Source of the DNA: VXRJ01 sp964636705
GTDB taxonomy: Bacteria; Acidobacteriota; Vicinamibacteria; Vicinamibacterales; UBA8438
DNA length: 64,000 bases
NCBI GenBank assembly: GCA_964636705.1
Contig: CAZWUJ010000016.1
Coordinates: 1-64,000 of the forward strand
Reading direction: 5' to 3'
Positions within the stretch are counted from its first letter, which is position 1. Each line of letters opens with the position of its first letter. This document shows, piece after piece, positions 32,717-44,251 of the stretch. Both the position numbers and the translations under genes were made by a program. The notes under the pieces are model-generated. The model had not been told where the DNA came from. It was given only the letters and a program-made list of their open reading frames with translations, and did no database searches.

Positions 32717-33616
32717 GTGGCGGACGTGAACTCGACAATGGCTTCGGCTTCGGCAACGGAGCCCGATCGGATTGACTGGGTCCGTAATCTGCCGTTCATC
32801 CTGCTGCAGCTAGGATGCCTGGCCGTTTTCTGGACCGGCGTCTCGCGCGTGGCCCTGGCCATCGGGGCGATCACCCTGTTCGCGCGGATGTTCGGCCTGA
32901 CCGCCGGCTACCATCGATACTTCTGCCACCGCGCGTTCAAGACGGGCCGGGTGTTCCAGTTCGTCCTGGCGTGGCTCGGCGCGTCGGCGGCGCAGCGCGG
33001 GCCGCTCTGGTGGGCGGGCCACCACCGGTGGCATCACCGCCACGCGGACACCGCCGAGGATGTCCATCCGCCGGGCGTGAAGGGGATTCTCTGGGCCCAC
33101 GCCGGCTGGATCATGAGCAAGCGCAACGATCGGACGCGGATCGAATGGATCCGCGACTTTGCGGCCTACCGGGAGCTACGCTGGCTCGACGCGAATCATC
33201 ACGTCGCGCCGATCAGCCTGGGCGTCGCCCTCTTTGCGATCGGCGCGTGGCTGGCGGCCGCCTACCCGGAGTTGGGGACGAGCGGGCCGCAACTGGTGGT
33301 GGTTGCGCTCTTCTGCAGTACTACGCTGCTGTATCACGTCACGTTCGCGGTCAATTCGGTCGGCCACACTGTCGGAAGCCGCCGGTACGTCACCCGCGAC
33401 GACAGCCGCAACAGCTTCTGGCTGGCGTTGCTCACCGCGGGCGAGGGCTGGCACAACAATCACCACCGCTATCCCGCGTCGGAGCGGCAGGGATTCTACT
33501 GGTGGGAGATCGACCTGACGCACTACGGCGTGGTGCTGCTGTCGTGGCTCAAGGTCGTCTGGGACGTGCGGGGACCCTCAGCCGACGTGCTGCGCGAGGG
33601 CAACCGCCAAGGCTAG
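32717..33616 (+). CDS. acyl-CoA/fatty-acid delta-9-type desaturase
   Basis: The GTG at 32717 is chosen because AGGAG at 32705-32709 lies 7 bases before it; a GTG at 32711 and an ATG at 32738 are alternatives. The product is about 299 aa. Three His boxes of membrane di-iron desaturases are intact: HRYFCH (66-71), HHRWHH and HNNHH (GWHNNHHRYPASERQGFYWWEID). Hydrophobic pairs surround them (FILLQLGCLAVFWTGV, LVVVALFCSTTLLYHVTF). The enzyme inserts a cis double bond into saturated acyl chains using O2 and an electron donor in the membrane. No ferredoxin or reductase gene is adjacent. It is divergent from the TonB receptor at 30165 and convergent with the one at 33907. Confidence 0.9.
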   Translation: MADVNSTMASASATEPDRIDWVRNLPFILLQLGCLAVFWTGVSRVALAIGAITLFARMFGLTAGYHRYFCHRAFKTGRVFQFVLAWLGASAAQRGPLWWAGHHRWHHRHADTAEDVHPPGVKGILWAHAGWIMSKRNDRTRIEWIRDFAAYRELRWLDANHHVAPISLGVALFAIGAWLAAAYPELGTSGPQLVVVALFCSTTLLYHVTFAVNSVGHTVGSRRYVTRDDSRNSFWLALLTAGEGWHNNHHRYPASERQGFYWWEIDLTHYGVVLLSWLKVVWDVRGPSADVLREGNRQG

Positions 33617-33629
33617 GCACCTGGGAACC

Positions 33630-33760
33630 GCCGGCCTCTGGCCGGCGAGAATCCCAAGGTTCGGCGGCCTCCAGGCCGGCCCAAGAAACACCAGTCGATG
33701 CCGGCGTGGACGCCGGCGCACCAGCAGAGATGCCGGCGTGGACGCCGGCGCACCAGCAGA
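33630..33760. repeat. hairpin repeat array C
   Basis: Four palindromic units occur: GCCGGCCTCTGGCCGGC (33630-33646), GCGGCCTCCAGGCCGGC (33664-33680), and two direct 32-bp repeats starting at 33697 and 33729, each containing GCCGGCGTGGACGCCGGC and GCACCAG. In the last two the inner stem pair is G-C swapped relative to arrays A and D, keeping pairing intact. Confidence 0.75.
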
Positions 33761-33809
33761 CGTGAGACGAGCACGGCGCGCTTTCGCGGCAGGCTCTGGC
33801 GATGGGCAC

Positions 33810-33843
33810 GTCCGGGCCACCGCCAGATGGCGGTGGCCCGGAC
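33810..33843. terminator. perfect 16-bp inverted repeat between convergent genes
   Basis: GTCCGGGCCACCGCCA (33810-33825) is followed after GA by its exact reverse complement (33828-33843). There is no T-tract. Its position between the convergent desaturase and TonB receptor suggests a bidirectional transcription stop or a transcript-stabilising stem. Confidence 0.5.
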
Positions 33844-33856
33844 CCCGTTCCGTGTC

Positions 33857-33886
33857 GTGGTCACCGCGGAGACTCGCGGCGACCAC
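33857..33886. terminator. second long stem-loop, 12-bp arms with one mismatch
   Basis: GTGGTCACCGCG (33857-33868) pairs with CGCGGCGACCAC (33875-33886) across a six-base loop with a single A-C mismatch. It lies 20 bases beyond the TonB receptor stop, the expected place for a terminator of that minus-strand gene. A T-rich tail is absent. Confidence 0.4.
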
Positions 33887-33906
33887 AGTTGCCGGTGTCT
33901 CCCCGA

Positions 33907-36810
<2,904 letters not shown>

Positions 36811-36851
36811 CTGCTTTCCTCCTCGCTCGCTTGACCGGTGAGCGCCCTTCG

Positions 36852-36890
36852 CATTCCATTGTGGAATCCTTACATTCCATTGTAGCATCC
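36852..36890. promoter_or_regulatory. candidate operator: two direct repeats of CATTCCATTGT with palindrome
   Basis: CATTCCATTGTGGAATCC (36852-36869) and CATTCCATTGTAGCATCC (36873-36890) repeat with a 21-bp, two-helical-turn period. The first contains the palindrome ATTCCA-TTG-TGGAAT. They overlap and follow the predicted -10 of the TonB receptor, as expected of a repressor site. The regulator is unknown. Confidence 0.5.
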
Positions 36891-36906
36891 TCAGCCGTAC
36901 CGTCAC
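36879..36906 (-). promoter_or_regulatory. candidate sigma70-type promoter of the TonB receptor
   Basis: Read on the minus strand, GTGACG (36906-36901) and TACAAT (36884-36879) are separated by 16 bases, matching -35 and -10 consensus at 4/6 and 5/6. The receptor ATG is about 70 bases downstream. Confidence 0.45.
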
Positions 36907-36971
36907 CCTACCTGCGCGGGAGCGCCAGCCCCCGGTTGGTCACGGATCCCTGCCAAGAATGCACGTAGTGG

Positions 36972-38021
36972 TTACGGCTGCGGTTGGGCGGCCGCCGGTA
37001 GTCCCCGCGTAGCCGCCTTGAACAGCAGCGTCAGGGCGCGGTCGGAACGGGCGAGGGCGCTTATCAGGAGCATTGCCGCGCCCACGGTTACCCGCGAAAG
37101 CCTGATGTTCTCCCCTTGCCGGAACCCGGAGTGCGTGCAAAGTCGTCTCCACGTGAGCACGGCAAGTCCGAGCGTCCACAGGAGGTAGCGGCGGATGCCC
37201 GTTTCGTGGGCAGGAATGACGAGGACGAACTGCAATCCGTCCGCCAGCCGGCGGCGGGCGATCGCCAGCAATCTGAGCAGTCCGCCCGTGAACTCCGGCG
37301 CCGCCGGATCGATGGGGACCGCGCTCGATTCGTTCCCCGACCGGGTAAACAGGTCACGCGGCAACCAGCACGCGCCGCGCCGCCGGTCGTCCCAGACATC
37401 CTTGAGGATGTTGGTGATCTGCAGGCCCTGCCCGAAGAAGATCGCCAACTCGAGCAGCTCTTCACGCTTTTCTTCCAGCTCGCCGGAGTAGTCGCAGAAC
37501 AGCGCGGTCGCGGTCTCGCCCACCACGCCGGCGACGCAGTAGCAATAGCGCTCCAGGTGCGGTACGTCTCTCAGGCCGGTGGCGGTTCCGTATTCCTGAA
37601 ACTCCACCATCCCGTTGGACATGATCCGGATGCACCGTTCGATGGCGCGACGTTGGGGGTCGCGGCACGCCAGCGTCACGCGAATCACGCGCGGCGTGTT
37701 GGCGATCAGGTCGCGTTCCGCAGCGGTGGTTTCCCCGGAGAGTTGCGCGCCGAGGTCAAGGGCAAAGGACGCCGGGTCTCCGCGGCCGGCCACCAGGTCG
37801 ACGAAGCGTGCCGAGAACGCGCGCTTCTGTTCCAGCGCCAAGGTCGGCTCATCTTCTATCGTATCGGCTATCCGGCAGAGCAGGTAGACATTCGCCACCA
37901 CGTCCTGCAGGCCGCGAGGAAGCCGGGGAATCGTGAGGGCGAAGGTGCGCGAGACGCGCTGCAGGGCCGCCGCCTGGTAGGCGAGGTCGCTCTCCCTGGA
38001 TCCGTCCGGCGCGCTCGTCAT
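36972..38021 (-). CDS. squalene/phytoene synthase family protein (second of a tandem pair)
   Basis: The protein is 349 aa from the ATG at 38021, which overlaps the preceding stop by one base. The first aspartate-rich motif is CRIADTIEDEP and the second NILKDVWDDRRRG (QGLQITNILKDVWDD). Other hallmarks are SRTFALTIPRLP, RCIRIMSNGMVEF and YCYCVAGVVGE. These enzymes join two farnesyl diphosphates head-to-head via presqualene diphosphate. A hydrophobic C-terminal region (VTVGAAMLLISALARSDRALTLLF) suggests membrane association, as in squalene synthases. The adjacent paralogue is similar throughout. The pair may be two squalene synthases or an HpnC/HpnD-like set; no hopanoid cyclase is in the window. 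Confidence 0.85.
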   Translation of the reverse strand: MTSAPDGSRESDLAYQAAALQRVSRTFALTIPRLPRGLQDVVANVYLLCRIADTIEDEPTLALEQKRAFSARFVDLVAGRGDPASFALDLGAQLSGETTAAERDLIANTPRVIRVTLACRDPQRRAIERCIRIMSNGMVEFQEYGTATGLRDVPHLERYCYCVAGVVGETATALFCDYSGELEEKREELLELAIFFGQGLQITNILKDVWDDRRRGACWLPRDLFTRSGNESSAVPIDPAAPEFTGGLLRLLAIARRRLADGLQFVLVIPAHETGIRRYLLWTLGLAVLTWRRLCTHSGFRQGENIRLSRVTVGAAMLLISALARSDRALTLLFKAATRGLPAAAQPQP

Positions 38022-39085
38022 CAGGCTGGTGCGGTTCCCGGAAGACCCCGGTTGAGCACCCTGAACAACAGCTTGAGCGCCGCGTTGGACCGCGCGGCGA
38101 TGCTCGTCGCGAGGGCGACCGCCCATACGGCGCGGCGGGAAACCTTGACCTGCTGCCCGCTCGTGAACGCCGGCGTGCGGTAAATGCGTTGCAGCGTCAG
38201 CACGGCGATCCCCAACGGCCAGAGGCAGGAACGGCGGATACTCGTCTCGTGGCGCGGGATGAGCAGAATGTAGCGCAGGGCGTCGGCGAGGTGGCGCCGC
38301 GTGATCGCCACCAGCTTGGCCACGCCGTTTACGAAGCCGGGATCGGTCCTTTCGGAGGGGAGGGCGCCGACGTCAACGCCGTTCTCGCGAAAGACGTCCC
38401 GTGGCAGCCAGCTCACGCCGCGGCGCCGGTCTTCCCACATGTCCTTGAGGATATTGATCATCTGCAGGCCCTGGCCGAACGAGACGGCCAGCGCGAGCAA
38501 TTCGTCGCGACGCTCCTCCATCTCTTCGGAGTAGTCGCAGAACAGGGCGGTCAGGGTCTCGCCAACCACGCCGGCAACGTGATAGCAGTACCGGTTCAGG
38601 TGGTCGATGTCCGGCAGTCCGTCGGTGCTTGCCGTGCGCTGGAACTCCACCATCCCGCTCGACATGATGCGCACGCACCGCTCGATCGCATCGCGTTGCA
38701 CCGGGTTGAATCCCGTTGTGATTCCGACCACGCGGGCGGTATTGACGACCAGCTCGCGCTCGTGCCCGCTAGTGGACGGCGACAGCAGCGCGCCGAGTTC
38801 TCGCGCGAACGGCGCCGGGTTGCCCCGGCCCGCGACGATCTCGACGAAGCGCTGCGAGAATGCGTCCTTCTGCGCCCAGGACAGGCCTGGCTCGTCCTCG
38901 ATGGTGTCGGCAATGCGGCATAGCAGATAGGCGTTGCCTACCGCGTCGGCGAGCGGGCGCGGCAACTGCGCGATCGTGAGCGCAAAGGTGCGGGCTACAC
39001 CCTGAAGGATTTCCGTCTGGTACGCGATGTCGCGGCTCGGGGTCCCGTTGGATGAACCTGCGGCCATCGCCGGAGAATGTAGCAC
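38021..39085 (-). CDS. squalene/phytoene synthase family protein (first of a tandem pair)
   Basis: The protein is 354 aa from a GTG at 39085; an ATG at 39067 (AAGSSNGTPSRD) is an equally plausible start. The motifs match its downstream paralogue: RTFALTIAQLPRPLADAVGNAYLLCRIADTIEDEP, RCVRIMSSGMVEFQ, YCYHVAGVVGETLTALFCDYSEEMEERRDELL and QGLQMINILKDMWEDRRRG. Both Asp-rich motifs needed for Mg2+ and diphosphate binding are present (the second as DMWED). It ends with a hydrophobic stretch. The two genes are coupled (TGATG overlap) and evidently arose by tandem duplication followed by divergence. The product is probably squalene, hydroxysqualene or presqualene diphosphate. Confidence 0.85.
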   Translation of the reverse strand: MLHSPAMAAGSSNGTPSRDIAYQTEILQGVARTFALTIAQLPRPLADAVGNAYLLCRIADTIEDEPGLSWAQKDAFSQRFVEIVAGRGNPAPFARELGALLSPSTSGHERELVVNTARVVGITTGFNPVQRDAIERCVRIMSSGMVEFQRTASTDGLPDIDHLNRYCYHVAGVVGETLTALFCDYSEEMEERRDELLALAVSFGQGLQMINILKDMWEDRRRGVSWLPRDVFRENGVDVGALPSERTDPGFVNGVAKLVAITRRHLADALRYILLIPRHETSIRRSCLWPLGIAVLTLQRIYRTPAFTSGQQVKVSRRAVWAVALATSIAARSNAALKLLFRVLNRGLPGTAPA

Positions 39086-39143
39086 GCGCCCCGCGTTACC
39101 ATTGACTCAGGAGCGCCCCGACGACCGGTCGGAGTGTGTTGGC

Positions 39144-40631
39144 ATGCGGATTTCCTGTCTCGGCGTCAGGCACCGGTTGGGGGCGCTGGTCCTGGTCGTG
39201 ATGGCCATGGTGGCCGTCGCCGCCGCGCAGCCGTCGATCGAGCTTCTGGACTGCCGCCTGGACGGTGTGTCCGTGCCGGCCCGATGCGGTTCGCTCACCG
39301 TCTTCGAGGATCGCGCGGCGGGCGCCGGTCGAACCATCGATCTGAACATCGTCGTCATCCCGGCCGTTTCCGGCAGTCCCGAGCCGGACCCGCTGTTCTT
39401 CCTGGCGGGCGGTCCGGGGCAGGCCGCCACCGAACTGGCCGACCGGGTGCTTGGCCGCTTCGCCGAGGTGCGGCGGAGCCGCGACCTGGTCTTCGTCGAC
39501 CAGCGCGGCACCGGCGGCTCGGGGCGGATGAGTTGCGCGCTTTTCGACGCCGTTCCGGACGAGGAGGCGTCCGGCGAGTCGCTCCAGTTCGACGCGTTCC
39601 CCCTCGACGACCTGCGCGACTGCCTGACGGAAGTCGAGACCGCCACCGATCCGCGGCACTACACGACGCCGGTCGCGATGGACGACCTCGACGACGTTCG
39701 CGCCGCGCTCGGTTACGAGACGATCAACCTGTACGGCGGCTCCTACGGCACCCGCGCCGGCCTGATCTACCTGCGCCGGCATCCGGACCGGGTCCGCACC
39801 GCGGTGCTGGACGGCCTGGCTCCCGTCTCCATGCGCCTGCCGTCGAGCATGGGCGCCGATGCCCAGCGCGCGCTCGATCGCCTCTTCGCCGATTGTGCGG
39901 CGGACTCCGGCTGCCGCGGGGCCTTCCCCGGCCTGCCGGGGACGTTCGCGCGCGTCATCGAAGCGCTGGAGGCCAGTCCGCGCGTGCTGAACACCACGCA
40001 CCCCAGAACCGGCGAACCGTTCGAGCTACCGCTCAGCGCGTCCGCCTTCGCCGCGGGACTGCGCGCCAGTCTGTACAACCCGACTGTCGCGAGCCTCGCG
40101 CCCTGGACCATCGTCCGGGCAGCGCAGGGCGACTTCGGACCGTTCCTCGCCCAACTCGTGCCGTTGAGCGAATCCGGCGAAATCATCAACCCCGGGATGT
40201 TCCTCTCCGTCATCTGCGCGGAGGATGTGTCGCAGCTTGCCGATGGCGACGCGGAGCGACTGGCGGCGGAAGGAATCCTTGGCCGCCTGCAGGTCGAGGT
40301 GATTGTCGACGCCTGCAGCGTCTGGCCCGCTGCCGATCTGCCGGCCGGCTACTTCGAGCCGGTCCGCTCGGACGCGCCCGCCCTCCTGTTGTCGGGCGAC
40401 CTCGATCCGGTGACGCCGCCGCGCTGGGGGGAGGAGGCGCTGTCCGGATTGAGCAACGCCCGCCACGTAGTCGCCCCGGGCGCGGGGCACGGCGTCATCG
40501 CCGTTGGCTGCGCCGATGACGTCGTCGCCGAATTCATAGAGACGGGCAGCCACGCCGATCTGGACGTGAATTGCCTGGAGCGGGTCCGGAGGCCGCCGTT
40601 CATGCTCTCCGCCGCCGGGACGGATCCATGA
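39144..40631 (+). CDS. secreted S33-family alpha/beta-hydrolase peptidase (tripeptidyl aminopeptidase-like)
   Basis: The protein is 495 aa from the ATG at 39144, with GGAG 9 bases upstream. The signal peptide is GALVLVVMAMVAVAAAQ. The S33 pattern is clear: PLFFLAGGPGQAATEL (oxyanion loop), DLVFVDQRGTGGSG, nucleophile Ser200 in LYGGSYGTRAG, acid Asp421 in LLSGDLDPVTPP and His449 in APGAGHGVIA. The last third resembles the TAP-like C-terminal domain. It probably cleaves short peptides or proline-type residues from N-termini outside the cytoplasmic membrane. The stop overlaps the ABC ATPase start (ATGA), so it is coupled to the exporter. Confidence 0.88.
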   Translation: MRISCLGVRHRLGALVLVVMAMVAVAAAQPSIELLDCRLDGVSVPARCGSLTVFEDRAAGAGRTIDLNIVVIPAVSGSPEPDPLFFLAGGPGQAATELADRVLGRFAEVRRSRDLVFVDQRGTGGSGRMSCALFDAVPDEEASGESLQFDAFPLDDLRDCLTEVETATDPRHYTTPVAMDDLDDVRAALGYETINLYGGSYGTRAGLIYLRRHPDRVRTAVLDGLAPVSMRLPSSMGADAQRALDRLFADCAADSGCRGAFPGLPGTFARVIEALEASPRVLNTTHPRTGEPFELPLSASAFAAGLRASLYNPTVASLAPWTIVRAAQGDFGPFLAQLVPLSESGEIINPGMFLSVICAEDVSQLADGDAERLAAEGILGRLQVEVIVDACSVWPAADLPAGYFEPVRSDAPALLLSGDLDPVTPPRWGEEALSGLSNARHVVAPGAGHGVIAVGCADDVVAEFIETGSHADLDVNCLERVRRPPFMLSAAGTDP

Positions 40632-41359
40632 TCGAGGTGCGCGGCCTGGAGCGCCGCTTCGGCGACGTCGTGGCGGTCGATGGTGTCAGCTTCACGGCGC
40701 GCGATGGCCGCATTACCGGCCTCCTGGGCCCGAACGGAGCCGGGAAGACCACGACCCTGCGCGCCCTGTACGGCCTGCTTCGCCCCGATGCGGGCAGCGT
40801 CGCCATCGACGGGACCAATGCGGTTGCCGACCCGCTCGAAGTGCAGCGTCTCATCGGCGTCCTGCCGGACGCGCACGGCCTCTACGTCCGCCTTACCGCC
40901 CGCGAACACCTCCGCTACGTGGGCGAGCTGCATGCCCTCGACGCCGCGACCATCGAAAGGTCCATCGATCGGCTCGTGGAGCTTCTGGACATGCGCGAGA
41001 TCATCGATCGGCGCGTGCAGGGTTTCTCGACCGGCGAACGGATGAAGGTCGCGGTGGGACGCGCCCTGGTGCACGATCCGCCCAACCTGCTGCTCGATGA
41101 GCCGACCAACGGCCTCGACGTGATGAGCACGCGCGCGATGCGCGACCTTATCCGGCGCCTGAAGGACCAGGGAAAGTGCGTACTCTTTTCCAGCCACATC
41201 ATGCAGGAGGTCTCGGCGCTGTGCGACGAGATCGTCATCGTTTCCCGGGGCCGGGCCGTCGCCCATGGCACGCCGGCCGAGCTGTGCCAGCAGGCCGGCC
41301 AGGATGATCTGGAGGAAGCGTTCGTGCGGATCATCGGCACCGACGAGGGACTGCAATGA
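40628..41359 (+). CDS. ABC transporter ATP-binding protein (NatA-like)
   Basis: The protein is 243 aa. It has Walker A LLGPNGAGKTTTLRAL (residues 32-47), signature FSTGERMKVAVGRALVHDP, Walker B LLLDEPTNGLDV and a switch His in LFSSHIMQEV. The order GLLGPNGAGKTT...STGERMK is characteristic of the NatA/CcmA-like branch that pairs with ABC-2 permeases for export (sodium, drug or lipid). The ATG overlaps the peptidase stop and the TGA overlaps the permease start, so the three genes are translationally coupled. The substrate is not evident; it may relate to the upstream secreted peptidase. Confidence 0.93.
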   Translation: MIEVRGLERRFGDVVAVDGVSFTARDGRITGLLGPNGAGKTTTLRALYGLLRPDAGSVAIDGTNAVADPLEVQRLIGVLPDAHGLYVRLTAREHLRYVGELHALDAATIERSIDRLVELLDMREIIDRRVQGFSTGERMKVAVGRALVHDPPNLLLDEPTNGLDVMSTRAMRDLIRRLKDQGKCVLFSSHIMQEVSALCDEIVIVSRGRAVAHGTPAELCQQAGQDDLEEAFVRIIGTDEGLQ

Positions 41360-42549
41360 GTGGACGCCGGCTCGGCTTCGCCGGCCAGGTGCGCGCGGTC
41401 TGGCGCAAGGAGGTCACCGACGCCCTGCGCGATCGGCGCTCGCTGATGTCGGCGTTGCTCTATCCGATCTTGATGCCGCTGATGATGACCCTCATGTTCG
41501 GCGCCCTGGCGCGCCTGGAGGGGAGCGAGCGGCCGCTTGAATTGCCGATCGCGGGCCGCGAGCGGGCCCCCAATCTGGTCGCCTGGCTGGAGGAGCGCGG
41601 CGCGATCGTCGTCGATCCTCCTGAAGATCCCGAGACGGCAGTGCGGGAAGGTGACGTCGACCTCGTGCTGATCATCGACGAGGACTATGGTGAGCACTTT
41701 CGCTCGGTGCAGCCGGCGGCCGTCCGCCTGGTGCGGGACAGCTCCCGAACCGCGTCGGGTTCCAGCATCGCCCGGACGCGCAACCTGCTTCGCGAGTACA
41801 GCAGTCAGGTGGCGGTGCTCCGGCTGATTGCCCGCGGCGTCAGTCCGGGGGTGGTTCAGGCGGTGCAGGTCGACGAGCTGGACCTCGCCACGCCGGCGCA
41901 GTCCGCCGCCCGGCTCTTCGCCATGATCCCGATGCTGCTCATCCTGGGCGCCTTCGTGGGCGGGCTCAACGTGGCCATCGACACGACGGCCGGGGAGCGT
42001 GAGCGCCACTCGCTGGAGCCTCTGCTCGTCAACCCGGTCTCGCGCGCCGCCCTGACGGCGGGAAAATGGCTCACCACCTGCCTGTTCGGCCTCGTCGCCT
42101 CGGTGCTGACGCTGGTCGCGTTTCTGTTCCTGTTGCGCTTCGTGCCGCTGGAGCAGCTCGAGATGCAACTGAACCTCGGGTACGCGCAGCTTCTCCTGAT
42201 GGTCGTCGCCGTCGCTCCGATGGCGCTGTTGGCTTCCGGCCTCCAGATGTTCGTGGCGACGTTCGCGCGCAGCTTCAAGGAGGCGCAGACTTACGTCAGC
42301 ATATTGATCTTCCTGCCGATGATTCCCGGCATGGTCACGCAGATCTACCCGCTGCAACCCGCGACCTGGATGATGGCGGTCCCGGCCCTGGCGCAGCAGC
42401 TCCTGCTGGTCGACGTCATGGGCGGCGAGCCCGTCTCGACAACGGGCCTCGTCATTTCGGCGGCCGCCACGACGGCGCTCGCGCTGTTGTTCCTGGCGTT
42501 TACGTCCCGGATGCTGAGTCAGGAAAAGATCGTTTTCGGACGCACGTAA
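41356..42549 (+). CDS. ABC-2 type permease (NatB-like)
   Basis: The protein is 397 aa. The N-terminal cytoplasmic segment VWRKEVTDALRDRRSLMSALLYPILMPLMMTLMF is typical of NatB-type permeases. A large extracytoplasmic domain (residues 55-195) is followed by five to six helices: AMIPMLLILGAFVGGLNVAID, WLTTCLFGLVASVLTLVAFLFLL, LLLMVVAVAPMALLASGL, SILIFLPMIPGMV and LVISAAATTALALLFLAF. The motif TTAGERERHSLEPLLVNPVSR is strongly conserved in NatB-like proteins. It forms the membrane part of the exporter with the preceding ATPase. A 28-base gap separates it from the cupin gene. Confidence 0.92.
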   Translation: MSGRRLGFAGQVRAVWRKEVTDALRDRRSLMSALLYPILMPLMMTLMFGALARLEGSERPLELPIAGRERAPNLVAWLEERGAIVVDPPEDPETAVREGDVDLVLIIDEDYGEHFRSVQPAAVRLVRDSSRTASGSSIARTRNLLREYSSQVAVLRLIARGVSPGVVQAVQVDELDLATPAQSAARLFAMIPMLLILGAFVGGLNVAIDTTAGERERHSLEPLLVNPVSRAALTAGKWLTTCLFGLVASVLTLVAFLFLLRFVPLEQLEMQLNLGYAQLLLMVVAVAPMALLASGLQMFVATFARSFKEAQTYVSILIFLPMIPGMVTQIYPLQPATWMMAVPALAQQLLLVDVMGGEPVSTTGLVISAAATTALALLFLAFTSRMLSQEKIVFGRT

Positions 42550-42577
42550 GTGATGTCTTCATGAGAGGAGGACTGCG

Positions 42578-43033
42578 ATGAGTCGGAAACTGCGGCAGGG
42601 ACGGTTGCGCGTCGGGCTCCTGCTGGGGACCGTCGCGACCGTAGCGGTAGTCTGGTTCGCCCAGCCGGCGCCGTCCGGCCAGGAGAGTACTTTCACCGGC
42701 AACTCCTTCCGGATCGAGGCGGGGGATGTCCGTGTGTCCTCGCGCGGCTTCGATGCGGGCGCGCGTACGCACTGGCACACCCACAGCGAACAGTTGCTGT
42801 TCGTGAAGGAAGGAGCGCTCCGCTATCAGGTCGAGGGGCAGCCGGTCCGCAACATCGGTCTCAACGAGACCGCGCACCTGCCGCGCGGGGTGCGGCATTG
42901 GCACGGCGCGACGCCGGACGAGGCGCTGACGCACGTCTCCATCACGTTCCCGAACGCGGACGGCGAGCATTTGGCCATCGAGTGGATGGAACCAGTGACC
43001 GACGACGTCTACGAGAGCGGCGCCGGGGAGTGA
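42578..43033 (+). CDS. secreted or membrane-anchored cupin-domain protein
   Basis: The protein is 151 aa; GAGAGGAGG precedes the start. A signal or anchor segment (LRVGLLLGTVATVAVVWFA) is followed by a single cupin. Motif 1 includes ARTHWHTHSEQLLFVKEGALRYQVEG (His-X-His-X3-Glu metal site), motif 2 LPRGVRHWHGATPDEALTHVSI (His). The fold suggests a small-molecule-binding or dioxygenase-like protein; substrate unknown. A degenerate, internally deleted copy lies at 44379-44546. Its TGA overlaps the GTG of a broken MalT-like gene, so the cupin marks the intact edge of a rearranged locus. Confidence 0.87.
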   Translation: MSRKLRQGRLRVGLLLGTVATVAVVWFAQPAPSGQESTFTGNSFRIEAGDVRVSSRGFDAGARTHWHTHSEQLLFVKEGALRYQVEGQPVRNIGLNETAHLPRGVRHWHGATPDEALTHVSITFPNADGEHLAIEWMEPVTDDVYESGAGE

Positions 43034-44251
43034 CCGGGTCGGCGGAAGCGTCTCCCTGGCTACTCGTCCAGAAGATCACCGTCCCAGACCGCGTGGCGGG
43101 GTACGTGCATCGCGCCGAGCTCTCGGAACGGGCCATGCCGACACGCCGACGGCTGACGGTGCTGAAGGCGTCCGGCGGTTTTGGCAAGACCACGCTCCTT
43201 GCGGAGTGTTGCCGCGAGCTGCGCCGTAAAGGCGTGGCCGTCGCCTGGGTGTCGCTGGACGAGCGGGACGAGCCCGCCGTGCTCGACACCTACATCGCCC
43301 TGGCCTGCCAAAGCGCCGGCTGCAGTCGATGCGCGGGCTGGCGGCGTGCGCCTTTGGGCCCTGCAGGGGCTGGCCCAGCTTCAGGCCGCGGACCGGTATC
43401 TGACCGAGGACGTGATCTCGACGAGTCCGCGGCTGGTGCTGGTGCGAAGCCTCGTGTGGATCATGTCCGGTCGCGCGGAGGAAGCTCGAAGGCGCGTCCA
43501 TGAAGTCAGTAGGGCGTTGTCCAACGGCCAGGACGCGGGACGGGAGTTCCTGATGGACGTGTGCATCGTTGGCGGCGTCATTGTGATCTACGGGGGAGAA
43601 CCGGTGAGTTCGACCTGGACTCGAACACTGTACGGGCACTACACGGAGCTCGCAGAATCGGAGCATTTCGATCCCGTGACGCGAGGCTACGCCGCGTACG
43701 GAATCTGCACGATGCACCAGTTGCTGGCGGATTTCGATACCGCGCTCGATTGGCTCGATCGCGCCCGTCCCTTCCTTGCACGGAGCCAGTACATGAGCGT
43801 GCACGGGGCATTGCTGGTGGGTCAGGTGGACATGGCCCGAGGCCGCGTGCAGGACGCTGAGTCGCACTATCGCAAGGCGCAGCGAGTCGCGAGAAAGCAT
43901 TTCGTGGTCGATCCCATGGCCGTGGCGGGCGCGGCCATCATGCTTCGGGAGTTGCAACTGGAGTGCAACCCGGCTTCTCCGGCGGCGGAGCTGCGGCGGG
44001 TTCCGATCGCGTCGGTCAAACAGGGCATGCCCTTCTCGGGCTTTGCCGCGGCCTGTTCCGTTCTGATCGAGCAGCACCTGCAGGCCGGACGCATCCGGCG
44101 GGCACTGGCACAGACGGGAGAATTTCTGGACCACACCCGCGGGGCCGGGCTGACGTCGCTCGCACGGTACGTGGCTGCGATGCGCGTTTCGGTGCTGGTC
44201 ATCGCAGGAAGACTTCGTGACGCTGAACAATCGGGGCCGAGAACCTGCTGA
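43030..44251 (+). pseudogene. broken MalT/LuxR-family ATPase regulator
   Basis: From a GTG at 43030 (overlapping the cupin stop) the first frame encodes SPWLLVQKITVP, VHRAELSERAM, VLKASGGFGKTTLLAECCRELRRKGVAVAWVSLDERDEPAV, the N-terminal ATPase of MalT-type regulators with an intact Walker A. Around 43315-43345 the sense moves to another frame and most of the ATPase is missing. The second frame, to 44251, encodes helical-repeat sequence (RALSNGQDAGREFLMDV, GYAAYGICTMHQLLADFDTALDWLDRARPFL, GRIRRALAQTGEFLDHTRG). It ends without the LuxR DNA-binding domain, exactly where the copied TonB-receptor tail begins. A working regulator is not possible as written. Confidence 0.75.
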
